Shown here piece after piece: positions 7,970 to 16,921 of a DNA stretch of 64,000 nucleotides. The DNA comes from Paractinoplanes tereljensis (GTDB lineage Bacteria; Actinomycetota; Actinomycetes; Mycobacteriales; Micromonosporaceae): contig NZ_BOMY01000053.1 of assembly GCF_016862435.1 (NCBI RefSeq), positions 124,001 through 188,000 of the forward strand, given 5' to 3'. The position numbers were made by a program, and so were the translations under genes. The notes under the pieces are model-generated. The model saw only the letters and a list, made by a program, of their open reading frames with translations. It searched no databases and had not been told where the DNA came from. The number at the start of each line of letters is the position of its first letter. Position 1 is the stretch's first letter.

Positions 7970-8602
7970 TCACCGCCGGGCGACCCCGGCGATCTGCGGG
8001 TTGATCGGCAGCAGCACCGAGGCCATCCGGTAGCGATCCACCTCGACCTCGAAACCGCAGGCCCGCAGCATGGTCTCGGTGTCCCGGCCGACGTCGCAGC
8101 CCTCGAAGAGCCACTTCCAGGGCCGGGCCACCAGGCGCTGGACCGCGGAGTACCCGGCATGGTCGCCGGCCCGGACGTGCTCCAGGAAGATCAGCCGCCC
8201 ACCCGGCCGGAGGATCCGGCCGATCTCCCGGATCGCCGCCACCGGGTCCGGCACGCTGCACAGCACCAGCGTGCTGACCACCGCGTCCACGCTCGCGTTC
8301 GGGAAGTCCATCCGCTCCGCGCCTTCGGCCCGGAGATCCAATTCGATATCCCGGCGGCGGGCTTCCGCTTTCAAAGGCCCATGCATGTACGGGTTGGGCT
8401 CGATCGCCACCAACCGGGTCCCGGGCTTGTAGAACCGAAGGTTGGCACCGGTGCCCGGCCCGATCTCGACCACCGTGGGCGGCAGGTCGGCGAACAGTTC
8501 CCGCTTGCGCGGGCCGAGCAGCCGCCCGCCGTAGTTGTCGAGGCCGCGCAGCACGACGGCGTTGATCCTGCCCCGCACGGGGTTGCCCTTCATAGTCGTC
8601 AT
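7970..8602 (-). CDS. Class I methyltransferase, METTL7/UbiE-like
   Basis: 210 aa. The SAM-binding loop VVEIGPGTG lies at residues 44-52. An acidic residue at the end of beta-2 (AIEPNPYM), the FPNASVDAVVST motif and the post-motif RILRPGGRLIFLEHVR follow. The C-terminal GCDVGRDTETMLRACGF resembles METTL7-type thiol or lipid methyltransferases. It is a soluble enzyme here, with no clear N-terminal anchor. It is upstream of, and in the same orientation as, the SARP-hydrolase gene. Alternative start Met4 is possible. The substrate is unknown. Confidence 0.85.
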   Translation of the reverse strand: MTTMKGNPVRGRINAVVLRGLDNYGGRLLGPRKRELFADLPPTVVEIGPGTGANLRFYKPGTRLVAIEPNPYMHGPLKAEARRRDIELDLRAEGAERMDFPNASVDAVVSTLVLCSVPDPVAAIREIGRILRPGGRLIFLEHVRAGDHAGYSAVQRLVARPWKWLFEGCDVGRDTETMLRACGFEVEVDRYRMASVLLPINPQIAGVARR

Positions 8603-8638
8603 GCCGGAAGCGTGCGCGCGGCCGCTGTCATCCCACTG

Positions 8639-9961
8639 TCATCGCCAGCCGCCGGGGTCCACGCCGCCCGGGATGGCCGAGGCGGGTGCGTAGGGCTGCC
8701 GGGTGAAGACGAAGGTGCCCAGGTCGAAGTGGGTCACCTGGCCGGAGTCGTCGCGAACCAGGCGCAGGCGTTCGCCGTTGAAGTAGTCGCCGGTGCCGAT
8801 CCACTCGCCGTCGCCGGCCGGGCGCAGCCGGACCCGGCGGGTGCTGGAGAGCGAGGCCAGTTCCAGCCAGCCACCGGCGGCGGGCCTAAGCGAATAGGGT
8901 GCCGGACCCCAGTACCAGGGGCCGGCCAGGTCGAGCAGGGCCGGATCCAGATCGGGCAGTGGGGTCCACGGGGCCGGGATGCGCGGCTCGCGGTCGGCGA
9001 CGATGGTCAGCAGGTCGGCGGCCACCCCGCCGACCGGCACGCCGGCCGTGGTGTTGGTCAGCAGCACCGCGGCCACGTCGTCGCCGGGGCTGGTCCAGAC
9101 GGTGGCGGCGAAGCCGGGCATGCCGCCGGTGTGGCCGGACAGCAGCCGGTCGCCGCGCCGCAGGAGCTGCATGCCCAGGCCGTAGCTGCTGTTCCAGCCG
9201 TCGGCTTCGGGGGCGCCGTACGGCGTACGCATCTGGGCCAGGGAATCGGCGCCGAGCACCCGGTCGTCGCCGTGCAGCAGGAACTGGGCGAAGCGCGCCA
9301 GGTCGTCGGCGGTGGACCAGATCTGGCCGGCCGGTCCCATCGGGCCGGTGTCGGTGAGCGGCTCGGGCAGCAGCACGTCGGCCCACGGGTGCACCGACCA
9401 GCCGAGCGCGTGCGGGGCGGTCGGCAACAGCGTGGTGCGATGCAGGCCGAGCGGTTCGAGGATCTCGCGGCGCAGCACCGTGCCCCAGTCCGCGCCGCGC
9501 AGGTGCGCGACCAGGGCGCCGAGCAGCGCGAACCCGGGATTGGAGTAGTGGTGCAGCCCGCGCATGGACGGCACGTCGGTGCCGAGGAGTTCGGTGCGGG
9601 CGGTGCCGTCGGTGCGTTCCCACCACGGGCCGGGCGGCTCGGAAGCCAGTCCGGCGGTGTGCGCGAGCAGGTCGCGGATCTTCGCGTCGCCGTCGCCGGG
9701 CAGGTGGGCGCCGATGGGGTCATCGAGGGAGATCAAGCCCTCGTCGCGCAGGCGCAGCACCAGCACGGTCACGAAGGTCTTGCTGATCGAGCCGATCCGG
9801 TACTGCACGTCGCGGCCGGTGTCGCTCCCCCGGCTGTCCAGCCACACCGACCCGCCGTCGCGCACCACCGCGGCGACGATCGACGGGGCCCGGCCCTGGA
9901 CCTGGGCGGTGGCGAGGCGGTACAGGAGGGCACGGCGGGTTTCCGGGAGCAGTTCAGCCAT
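8639..9961 (-). CDS. Serine beta-lactamase/PBP4*-like hydrolase
   Basis: 440 aa. All three active-site motifs of the class C beta-lactamase/DD-peptidase family are present: S58-I-S-K61, Y139-S-N141 and H277-T-G-G280. A C-terminal beta-barrel-like extension (residues of about 340-440) is typical of the esterase/D-aminopeptidase relatives. No signal peptide or membrane segment is visible at the N-terminus, so it is predicted to be cytoplasmic, which argues for an esterase or peptidase rather than a wall enzyme. The reaction is unassigned. The start MAELLPETRR has no strong alternative. Confidence 0.85.
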   Translation of the reverse strand: MAELLPETRRALLYRLATAQVQGRAPSIVAAVVRDGGSVWLDSRGSDTGRDVQYRIGSISKTFVTVLVLRLRDEGLISLDDPIGAHLPGDGDAKIRDLLAHTAGLASEPPGPWWERTDGTARTELLGTDVPSMRGLHHYSNPGFALLGALVAHLRGADWGTVLRREILEPLGLHRTTLLPTAPHALGWSVHPWADVLLPEPLTDTGPMGPAGQIWSTADDLARFAQFLLHGDDRVLGADSLAQMRTPYGAPEADGWNSSYGLGMQLLRRGDRLLSGHTGGMPGFAATVWTSPGDDVAAVLLTNTTAGVPVGGVAADLLTIVADREPRIPAPWTPLPDLDPALLDLAGPWYWGPAPYSLRPAAGGWLELASLSSTRRVRLRPAGDGEWIGTGDYFNGERLRLVRDDSGQVTHFDLGTFVFTRQPYAPASAIPGGVDPGGWR

Positions 9962-9978
9962 TCCGGCAACCTATCGGC

Positions 9979-10857
9979 TCAGACCCGGGCGCTGTATCCA
10001 TATTTGTGCAGCATCGGCAGCGCCAGCGCGGTCGCGGTCAGCCGGGGGCGGAGCTGCTGTTCGGCGCGCCAGCGGTTGTCCGGCCGCACCGCGATCTCAC
10101 CGCTGCGAAAGCGGCTCGGGTTGCCGGCGATGGTGTGGTTGGGCTTGAGCAGCACGGTGTTCTCGCTGACGAACGGGCCGTCGGCCGGCTCCACGCCGGT
10201 CATGGCGAGGACTTCCTCGATGGTGTCCTGCGGGCGGCCGGCGAAGTCCTCGTAGCGCAGCCGGGTGTGCCGGTCCGGGAAGGCCCGGGTGAGCCGCTCG
10301 GTGATGGCGTTGCGGACCAGCCAGTGCATGGTGCTGGCGGTGGGCCGCAGTCCGGAGTCGGCCCGCATCCAGGAGTGGGTCACCGCGCGCGGGTCGCGGA
10401 CCATGTGCAGCAGGTAGGGCACGGTGCCGGGCATCCGGGTGAGCAGGGCGGCCCCGGACGGCACCTTGGACGAGTCGACGATCAGTTCGGCGCCGGTGAC
10501 GTCGGCGATCGCCTGGTAGAGCTTCGCATAGATCTCCAGGTACTCCTCGGCCTCGGCGGTGAGGGTGCCGTCGGCGAGGTGCTGGGTGTGGCGTACCCGG
10601 ATGGCCTTCTTCTGCAGTTCGACGACGTGGGCCGGGTCGGGCAGCCGGTCGGCGAAGGCCAGCGACAGGATGTTCTTCCAGGTGGTGCACTGGGTGAACT
10701 TCACGCCACAGCCGCACTTGCGGCCGACGATCAGGCCGCGGTGCCACAGGTAGAACAGCTCTCCGGTGGAGAAGACGTTCTTGTACGAGTTGAAGATGTT
10801 GTCGACGATCGTGGTCCCGCTGCGTCCCCACCCGGCGATATACAAGATCTTCACCAT
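9979..10857 (-). CDS. PAPS-dependent sulfotransferase family protein
   Basis: 292 aa. The 5'-phosphosulfate loop GWGRSGTT is at residues 9-16 and the 3'-phosphate motif RDPRAVTHSW begins at 154. This matches the P-loop sulfotransferase family that moves sulfate from PAPS to hydroxyls of carbohydrates, lipids or peptides. Cysteines clustered at about 48-57 (KCGCGVKFTQC) are a feature of some actinobacterial members. It is on the minus strand, 36 bases after the unknown gene at 10894, so it may be the tail of that operon. The acceptor is unknown. Confidence 0.85.
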   Translation of the reverse strand: MVKILYIAGWGRSGTTIVDNIFNSYKNVFSTGELFYLWHRGLIVGRKCGCGVKFTQCTTWKNILSLAFADRLPDPAHVVELQKKAIRVRHTQHLADGTLTAEAEEYLEIYAKLYQAIADVTGAELIVDSSKVPSGAALLTRMPGTVPYLLHMVRDPRAVTHSWMRADSGLRPTASTMHWLVRNAITERLTRAFPDRHTRLRYEDFAGRPQDTIEEVLAMTGVEPADGPFVSENTVLLKPNHTIAGNPSRFRSGEIAVRPDNRWRAEQQLRPRLTATALALPMLHKYGYSARV

Positions 10858-10893
10858 AGGCGAGCATGTTGACCAACAAGGTTAAGTATCGGC

Positions 10894-11712
10894 TCAGAGC
10901 GGGCTGTCCAGAGGCTTTGAAGGCAGCAGGCCGAGTTGGACCAGGTCGTCGACCGGTTCCAGCACGCTGCACGTGCCGAACGAGGTGAAGACCCGGCGGG
11001 TCGCCTCGGCCTGGTCCGGGGTCAGGGCGCGGACGGCGGCGGCCAGGCCCGGGCCGTAACCGGCTTCGAGGTGGCCCTCGGCGACGATCACCGATTCGCC
11101 GTCGGCCAGGGCGGACGCGGCCAGCAGCACGTTGAGGAAGCCGTGGTGCTCGAAGCCGGTGACCGGGTCGAGATGCCGGATGGCGTGGTGCAGGCCGGCC
11201 GTGCACTTGAGCGCGATGTTCCGGTGGACGCAGGCGGCCATCGTGTCGGCCAGTTCGACCGCGGTCGGGAACAGGTCGGCGCGCAGGCCGCCGGTGCGCA
11301 GCTTGGCCCGGTAGCGGGTGCCGGCCAGCACATCCAGGACGTGCCGGGTGTCCCAGCCGATCTCGATGAAGGCCGGCAGGTGCGGGGGCAGCACGTCGTC
11401 GAGGATCTTCACGGCGTCGCGGGCGTCGGGGGCGGTGGTCACGACCGGGATCTCGACCGCCGCGAGGCGTACGCCGGGATGGTCGGGGATGCCCGCGATT
11501 CCGTTGGGGGCGACGATGACCGACACGTCGATCGGGGACTGCTCCGACGCGTACGGGAAAAGCTGCGTAAGCCTGGTCGCCGGGATGACGAAGGGTCCGA
11601 CCAGGTCCGCGAAGCGGGAGCGCAGCGACCGATGAGCCGGGACGGCCTCGGCCATCGGCGCGTTGCCGGGCGGGAAGAGCGCGGCGTCGTCGAAGAGGCG
11701 GTCGAAGATCAT
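10894..11712 (-). CDS. Conserved hypothetical protein coupled to homogentisate dioxygenase
   Basis: 272 aa, family not recognised. It begins MIFDRLFDDAALFPPGN and has an alternating hydrophobic-strand/helix pattern (VSVIVAPNGIAGI, LPAFIEIGW, IALKCTAGLHHAIRH, SVIVAEGHLEAGYG) that could be a TIM-barrel-like alpha/beta fold; this is inference. Its start overlaps the hmgA stop by an ATGA, so the two are translated together. The context suggests a role in aromatic amino acid (homogentisate) catabolism or its regulation. No catalytic motif is certain; several histidines (HRN, LHHAIRH, FEHHGF) could bind metal. Confidence 0.7.
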   Translation of the reverse strand: MIFDRLFDDAALFPPGNAPMAEAVPAHRSLRSRFADLVGPFVIPATRLTQLFPYASEQSPIDVSVIVAPNGIAGIPDHPGVRLAAVEIPVVTTAPDARDAVKILDDVLPPHLPAFIEIGWDTRHVLDVLAGTRYRAKLRTGGLRADLFPTAVELADTMAACVHRNIALKCTAGLHHAIRHLDPVTGFEHHGFLNVLLAASALADGESVIVAEGHLEAGYGPGLAAAVRALTPDQAEATRRVFTSFGTCSVLEPVDDLVQLGLLPSKPLDSPL

Positions 11713-12905
11713 GCTGGGCCCCGGCCGGACCAGGACCAGGCATAGCGGCCGTCGTCGGAGGCGAGGCCGGCCTCGCCGAGGCCGAGCGGGCGGAATGTGT
11801 CGACCATGACCGCGGTCTCGTCGAAGAATTCGGCGCCCAGGGAGCGTTCGACCGCGCCCGGCTGCGGGCCGTGCGAGTGCCCGCCCGGGTGCAGCGAGAT
11901 CGAGCCCTTGCCGATGCCGGAGCCCTTGCGGGCCTCGTAGTCGCCGTCGACGTAGAACATGACCTCGTCGGAGTCGACGTTCGAGTGGTAGTAGGGCACC
12001 GGGATGGCGAGGGGATGGTAGTCGACCTTGCGGGGCAGGAAGTTGCAGATGACGAAGTTGGCGCCCTCGAAGACCTGGTGGACCGGCGGTGGTTGGTGGA
12101 CGCGCCCGGTGATCGGCTCGAAGTCCTTGAGGTTGAACGCGTACGGGTAGAGGCAGCCGTCCCAGCCGACCACGTCGAACGGGTGCTCGGGGACGACGTG
12201 GATCGTGCCGGCGAGGCCGTTCTCGCCGCGGTGCTTCACGTAGATCTCGACGTCCGTTCCCTCTGCGAGCAGCGTTTTTTGTGGGCCTCGAAGATCACGC
12301 TCGCAGTAGGGGCTGTGCTCCAGGAACTGGCCGTACCGGGAGAGGTAGCGCTTCGGCGGGGCGATGTGCGAGTTGGCCTCGATCGCGTAGGTGCGCAGTG
12401 GCTCGCCTTCTTGCGGCAGCCAGCGATGTGTCGTCATGCGCGGGATGATCACGTAGTCGCCGGGGCCGACCTCCAGGGCGCCGAAGGTCGTTTCGACGGT
12501 CGCGCTGCCGCGCTCCACAAAGACACATTCGTCGCCGACGGCATTGCGGTACAACGGCGAGGGCAGACCCGAGACCGCGTACGAGATGCGCACATCCGCA
12601 TTGCCCAGGACGAGCCGCCGTCCGGTGACCGCGTCGACCGCCTTCCACTCCTCACCGGTGAACAGGTCGTGCAGCTTCAGGTGCCGGGGAATCAGCGGGG
12701 AGTTCGCGGTGACGGTCTGGTCGGGCAGCTCCCACGGGCGGGCATCGACAAGCGCCGACGGGATCCCCCGGTGGTAGACCAGCGACGAGTCCGACGAGAA
12801 GCCCTCCTCGCCGACCAGTTCCTCGGCGTAGAGGCCGCCGTCGGGGCGGCGGTGCTGGGTGTGCCGCTTGGGTGGGATCGAGCCGACCTGCCGGTAGAAC
12901 GTCAT
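11709..12905 (-). CDS. hmgA: Homogentisate 1,2-dioxygenase
   Basis: 398 aa from the ATG at 12903-12905, which has a GGGAGG site 7-8 bases upstream; an open N-terminal extension is not used. This Fe(II) cupin enzyme opens the ring of homogentisate to maleylacetoacetate in tyrosine and phenylalanine breakdown. Family features: VERGSATVETTFGALEVGPGDY, IPRMTTHRWLP, PEHPFDVVGWDGCLYPY, and the C-terminal metal region with likely ligands His307, Glu314 and His345 (GGHSHGPQPG). It is shorter than the roughly 440 aa proteobacterial and human forms but typical of the actinobacterial branch. It is translationally coupled to the downstream unknown gene. Confidence 0.9.
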   Translation of the reverse strand: MTFYRQVGSIPPKRHTQHRRPDGGLYAEELVGEEGFSSDSSLVYHRGIPSALVDARPWELPDQTVTANSPLIPRHLKLHDLFTGEEWKAVDAVTGRRLVLGNADVRISYAVSGLPSPLYRNAVGDECVFVERGSATVETTFGALEVGPGDYVIIPRMTTHRWLPQEGEPLRTYAIEANSHIAPPKRYLSRYGQFLEHSPYCERDLRGPQKTLLAEGTDVEIYVKHRGENGLAGTIHVVPEHPFDVVGWDGCLYPYAFNLKDFEPITGRVHQPPPVHQVFEGANFVICNFLPRKVDYHPLAIPVPYYHSNVDSDEVMFYVDGDYEARKGSGIGKGSISLHPGGHSHGPQPGAVERSLGAEFFDETAVMVDTFRPLGLGEAGLASDDGRYAWSWSGRGPA

Positions 12906-12928
12906 CGCGGTGCCTCCCGGGAACGTGG

Positions 12929-12948
12929 CCGCTCCGCCTCGTGAGCGG
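12929..12948. other. Small hairpin in hydantoinase B-hmgA gap
   Basis: CCGCTC and GAGCGG arms with an 8-base loop, inside the 93-base gap between the two minus-strand genes. It could be a weak terminator or an mRNA processing element; there is no T-run. Confidence 0.25.
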
Positions 12949-12998
12949 AACGGCCGCCGGACCCGGACGTTACAAGCCCGTTTCGTGACACACAAGAA

Positions 12999-14870
12999 TC
13001 ACCGCCATACCGGGCGTATCGGGGCGGGTAGACCGGTCTCCTCCTCGCAGCGGGCCAGGATCTCCTCGATGCCCGGGCCCATGTCGAAGACCGGCAACGC
13101 CCCGTCTCTTCTTGATCGCTGCTGATCACGCAGCGCCGTGGTCTCCTGCTCCTGGACTTCGCCCTTTTCGGTCACCCGGACGCCGTACCTCAGCGCCCCT
13201 TCCGCCGTGACCAGGCCGCGCCGGACCTCCTTCGCGACCAGCTCCGGGTCCCGCTCCAGCGGGTCACCCCAGCCGCCGCCACCCCAGGTGACGAAGTGCA
13301 GCACGTCGCCGGGGTGGACCGGCACGTCGTGGCACTTGCTGGGCAGCACCTCCCGCTCCCCCGAGGCCCGGTCGATCCACTTACGGCCGCGGGCGCCGGG
13401 CGTGCCGCCGTTGACTCCCCACGGGTACATCAGCCAGCGGTCGTCGTGGATCGCGATGGTGCCCGGTTCCAGGAAGCGGTAGGCGACGTCGACGCCGTTG
13501 CCGCCGCGGTGCAGGCCGGCACCGCCGGTGTCGGCGACCGTCTCCCACTTCTCGATCCGCAGCGGGTAGTAGGACTCGAGGAACTCGCACGGAATGTTGA
13601 CGAAGCTCGGCCACAGCGAGTGACCGTCGGGGCCGTCGCCGAGTGGCCGGCCCGGGATGCCGCCGAAGCCGATCGAGTAGAGCTGGAACCACTCGCCCTT
13701 GCGGTCGCCGCCGGAGTAGTTCCCCGAGTACATGAAGTGCGGTGACGAGGAGAAGCCGGCCGCGTTGAGCAGGGCCGGGTTGGTCTGCCCGAGCAGGCCG
13801 CCGAACAGGTCGAAAACCCGGCCGATGCCGTGGTTGCGGGCGTTGAGGGCGGCCGGGTGCTTCGGTTTCCAGTACGAGCCGTCCGGGATGGTCACGTCGA
13901 CAAGCGGGTAGAAGCCGTCGTTCCAGAGGATCTGCGGGTCGGCCACGGTGATCATGTAGATGCCGAAGAACATCCGGGCCAGGTTCTCGTTCAGGTAGTA
14001 GTTGACCGGGCCGATCGCCTGCGGCGACGACCCGGTGAAGTCCAGGTGCACCCGGTCGCCGGTGCGGGTCAGCGACAGCTTCAACTCGTACGGGCCGTAG
14101 CCCACCCCGTCGTCGCAGATGTAATCGGTGAACGAAAGCGTGCGGCCCTCGGCGAAGACCACGTGCAGCAGCGTCTTCATCGCGTCGTAGTTGCGCTGCA
14201 GCAGGGCGTCCAGCGCCGACAGGTAGGTGTCGACGCCGAACCGGGCGCACATCTCGGTGACCCGTTTCGCGGCGGTGCGGCAGGCGGCGACCAGGCCGTT
14301 GAGGTCGGCCCGGTTCCAGTCGGGCACCCGCACCTGGTTGAGGATGATGCGCAGCGCGTCCTCGTTGAGCTTGCCCCCGGCGTACAGCTTGAAGGGCGGA
14401 ATGACCACGCCCTCCTCGTAGATGGTCTTGGCGTCGGTCGGCATCGACGACGGGGTTTTGCCGCCGACGTCGGACATGTGGCCGAACATCGACGCCCAGC
14501 CGACCACTCGTCCTTCGGTGAAGATCGGCAGCACCACCAGCCAGTCGTTGGCGTGGCTGATCGCGGCACCGCAGGAGTACGGGTCGGAGGTCAGCAGGAC
14601 GTCGCCCTCGCCGATGTCGCCCTCGAAACCGGCCAGGAAGTCGGGGATGGACAGGCCGAACTGGCCGACCACCATCTTGCCGCTCGGGTCGGCGATCAGC
14701 GGGAACTCGTCGTGCTGCTCGCGGATGCCGGGGCTGAGCGCGGTGCGGAAGAGCACCTCGTCCATCTCGTAGCGGGCGTTGCGCAGGCCGTTCTCGACCA
14801 GGTCCAGGGTTACCGGGTCGACGTCGACCGGCTCCAGCGGGGTGGTGTTGGGTTCGACGATGCGGGCCAT
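12999..14870 (-). CDS. Hydantoinase B/oxoprolinase family subunit (HyuB-like)
   Basis: 623 aa. It belongs to the HyuB/AcxA-alpha family, which pairs with HyuA-type ATPases to hydrolyse or carboxylate cyclic amides, ketones or hydantoins using ATP. Visible family signatures: VENGLRNARYEMDEVLFR near the start, SDPYSCGAAISHANDW at about residue 95, GSSPQAIGPVNYYLNE, and the C-terminal GAGLHRGGNGVDVAYRF and WGGGGWGDPLERDPELV. The start ATG at 14868-14870 is 3 bases from the stop of the A subunit, so the two are coupled. The substrate is not predictable. Confidence 0.88.
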   Translation of the reverse strand: MARIVEPNTTPLEPVDVDPVTLDLVENGLRNARYEMDEVLFRTALSPGIREQHDEFPLIADPSGKMVVGQFGLSIPDFLAGFEGDIGEGDVLLTSDPYSCGAAISHANDWLVVLPIFTEGRVVGWASMFGHMSDVGGKTPSSMPTDAKTIYEEGVVIPPFKLYAGGKLNEDALRIILNQVRVPDWNRADLNGLVAACRTAAKRVTEMCARFGVDTYLSALDALLQRNYDAMKTLLHVVFAEGRTLSFTDYICDDGVGYGPYELKLSLTRTGDRVHLDFTGSSPQAIGPVNYYLNENLARMFFGIYMITVADPQILWNDGFYPLVDVTIPDGSYWKPKHPAALNARNHGIGRVFDLFGGLLGQTNPALLNAAGFSSSPHFMYSGNYSGGDRKGEWFQLYSIGFGGIPGRPLGDGPDGHSLWPSFVNIPCEFLESYYPLRIEKWETVADTGGAGLHRGGNGVDVAYRFLEPGTIAIHDDRWLMYPWGVNGGTPGARGRKWIDRASGEREVLPSKCHDVPVHPGDVLHFVTWGGGGWGDPLERDPELVAKEVRRGLVTAEGALRYGVRVTEKGEVQEQETTALRDQQRSRRDGALPVFDMGPGIEEILARCEEETGLPAPIRPVWR

Positions 14871-14873
14871 CGG

Positions 14874-16913
14874 TCAGGCCTCCTTCGACGTCGGGCGGAT
14901 GAGGAGGCTGCCGCCGTCGTCCGTGGTCGCGGCGTGGCCGGGGAGGATCAGGGTGGTCGAGTCCATCTCGGTGACGATCGCGGGGCCGGTGATGACGTTG
15001 CCGGCTTTGAGCTTGAGCCGGTCGTAGAGGGCGGCGTCGACGTAGTGGCCGTCGACGTAGATGGGGGTTTCGCCGGTGCGGGCGGGTTGTGGGTCCGGGT
15101 CGCCCTTTTCCAGATGGATCGGAGCCACGCGCGGCCGGGGGCCGGTCACCGTGGCACGGGCGTTTACCAGCTCGTGGTCCACGTTGAGGGTGAAGGAGAA
15201 CAGTCGCTCGTGCTCGGTGTCGAAGCGGGTTGCCAGGCCGGTGAGACCCTCGCTCAGCTCGAAGGTCACGGGCAGCTCGTTGCCTTGGCCGACAAATCGG
15301 ATATCAGCGGAATAGGCGATATGCTCAGGGGTGATGCCCTGCGCTTTCAGACGGTCGGAGGCGGCCGTCGCCAGCTCCTCGAAGATCGTCGCCAGTTCCG
15401 TGTCCGACAAATCACCCAGCTTGCGCAAAACGGTCCGGGCCGACTCGTCGCGAGCGGAGGTGGTCGCGTCGCCGAGCGCGCACAGCACACCCGGCGACGG
15501 CGGGACGATCACCGGCCAGGCGCCGGTCAGCCGGCCGAGCGCGTTGGCGTGCAACGGGCCGGCGCCGCCGAAGGCGACCAGGGCGAAGTCGCGCGGGTCG
15601 AACCCCTGCTGCACGCTGACCAGCCGCAGGCCGCCGAGCATGTTCTCGTTGACGATGTCGATGATGCCGGCGGCCGCCTTCTCGGCGCTCTCCAGGCCCA
15701 TCGCGTCGGCGATCGTCTGCACCGCGGCGCGGGCGGCGTCCCGGTCCAGGGTGATCTCGCCGCCGGCCAGGGCGGACGGGAGGTAGCCGAGCACCACGTT
15801 GGCGTCGGTCACGGTGGGTGCGGTGCCGCCCTTGCCGTAGGCGGCCGGGCCCGGCTCGGCGCCCGCCGACTGCGGGCCGACCCGCAACGCGCGGGTCAGC
15901 TCGGGCACGTGGGCGATCGACCCGCCGCCGGCGCCGACCGTGCGGACGTCCACCGCGGAGGCCCGGACCGTGAGGTCACCGACCTTGGTCTCCCGGCCGA
16001 TGCGCGCCTGCCCGCCCTGCACCAGCGCGACGTCGGTCGAGGTGCCGCCCATGTCGAAGGTCAACAGCTCGGTGTGGCCGGACTGCTCGGCCACCCAGAC
16101 CGCGCCGGTGACCCCGCCGGCCGGTCCGGACAGCAGCATGGTGACCGGGGCCGCGATGGCCGCGTCGGCGCTGGCGAGGCCGCCGTCGCTGCGCAGGATG
16201 GACAGTCCGGCCGGAACCCCCTCCGCCTTCAGCTTGGCGCTCAGGTTGGCGACGTAGCGGGCGACCTGGGGCTGGACGTAACCGTTGGCAACGGTGGTCA
16301 GCGCGCGTTCATACTCCCGCATTTCCGGCAGAACGACGGAGGACAACGAGACCTCGACACCGGGCAGTTCCTCCCGCGCCAGCTCCAGGAGGCGCCGCTC
16401 GTGTTTGTCGTTCGCGAAGGCGTTGATCAACGAGATGGCGAGAGCCTCGACGCCGTGGAGTTTTCGCAGGGCCTGCCGGGCCTTCTCCTCGTCCAGCGGT
16501 GTGATCACCGTGCCGTCGCTGCCGATCCGCTCCGGCACCTCGACCGTATCTTCCAAGTCGGCCAGAGGTTCCGGCTTGGGCCAGATGATCCAGCCGGCCA
16601 GGCCGCCCGGGACGAACGAGCGGGCGATCTGCAAGACCTGCCGGAAACCCTCGGTGGTCACCAGGCCGACCGTGGCGCCCTTGCCCTCGAGGATCGCGTT
16701 GGTGGCGACCGTGGTGCCGTGCAGCACGTGGGCGACGGCCGAGCGGTCGATGCCGGCCTCGGCGCACACCTTGTCGATGCCGTGCAGCACGCCCACTGAC
16801 TGATCGCTCGGCGTCGAGGCGGTCTTGGCCCGCCACGTCGAACCGGTTTCCTCGTCGACCAGCAGCACGTCGGTAAACGTGCCGCCCACATCCACGCCGA
16901 GTCGATAGGACAT
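14874..16913 (-). CDS. Hydantoinase A/oxoprolinase family subunit (HyuA-like)
   Basis: 679 aa. The N-terminus YRLGVDVGGTFTDVLLVDE holds the ASKHA ATP-binding phosphate-1 loop (DVGGTFTD at 8-15). TFDMGGTSTDVALV at about residue 285 is the second phosphate motif, and the GGGSIAHV and FGGAGPLHA segments follow. The family couples ATP hydrolysis to opening or carboxylation of its substrate together with HyuB. It lies 8 bases after the CoA-transferase and 3 before the B subunit. The full A+B pair is intact. Confidence 0.9.
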   Translation of the reverse strand: MSYRLGVDVGGTFTDVLLVDEETGSTWRAKTASTPSDQSVGVLHGIDKVCAEAGIDRSAVAHVLHGTTVATNAILEGKGATVGLVTTEGFRQVLQIARSFVPGGLAGWIIWPKPEPLADLEDTVEVPERIGSDGTVITPLDEEKARQALRKLHGVEALAISLINAFANDKHERRLLELAREELPGVEVSLSSVVLPEMREYERALTTVANGYVQPQVARYVANLSAKLKAEGVPAGLSILRSDGGLASADAAIAAPVTMLLSGPAGGVTGAVWVAEQSGHTELLTFDMGGTSTDVALVQGGQARIGRETKVGDLTVRASAVDVRTVGAGGGSIAHVPELTRALRVGPQSAGAEPGPAAYGKGGTAPTVTDANVVLGYLPSALAGGEITLDRDAARAAVQTIADAMGLESAEKAAAGIIDIVNENMLGGLRLVSVQQGFDPRDFALVAFGGAGPLHANALGRLTGAWPVIVPPSPGVLCALGDATTSARDESARTVLRKLGDLSDTELATIFEELATAASDRLKAQGITPEHIAYSADIRFVGQGNELPVTFELSEGLTGLATRFDTEHERLFSFTLNVDHELVNARATVTGPRPRVAPIHLEKGDPDPQPARTGETPIYVDGHYVDAALYDRLKLKAGNVITGPAIVTEMDSTTLILPGHAATTDDGGSLLIRPTSKEA

Positions 16914-16921
16914 CTCACTCC

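Noticed and set aside
6425..10857. Secondary-metabolite cluster suggested by SARP, methyltransferase and sulfotransferase
   Set aside because: No PKS, NRPS, terpene cyclase, RiPP precursor or other core enzyme is in the region; these are separate common genes.
13830..16799. Nearly 1000-codon plus-strand open frame opposite the hydantoinase genes
   Set aside because: Shadow of HyuA/HyuB, whose ATP-binding and family motifs are on the minus strand.
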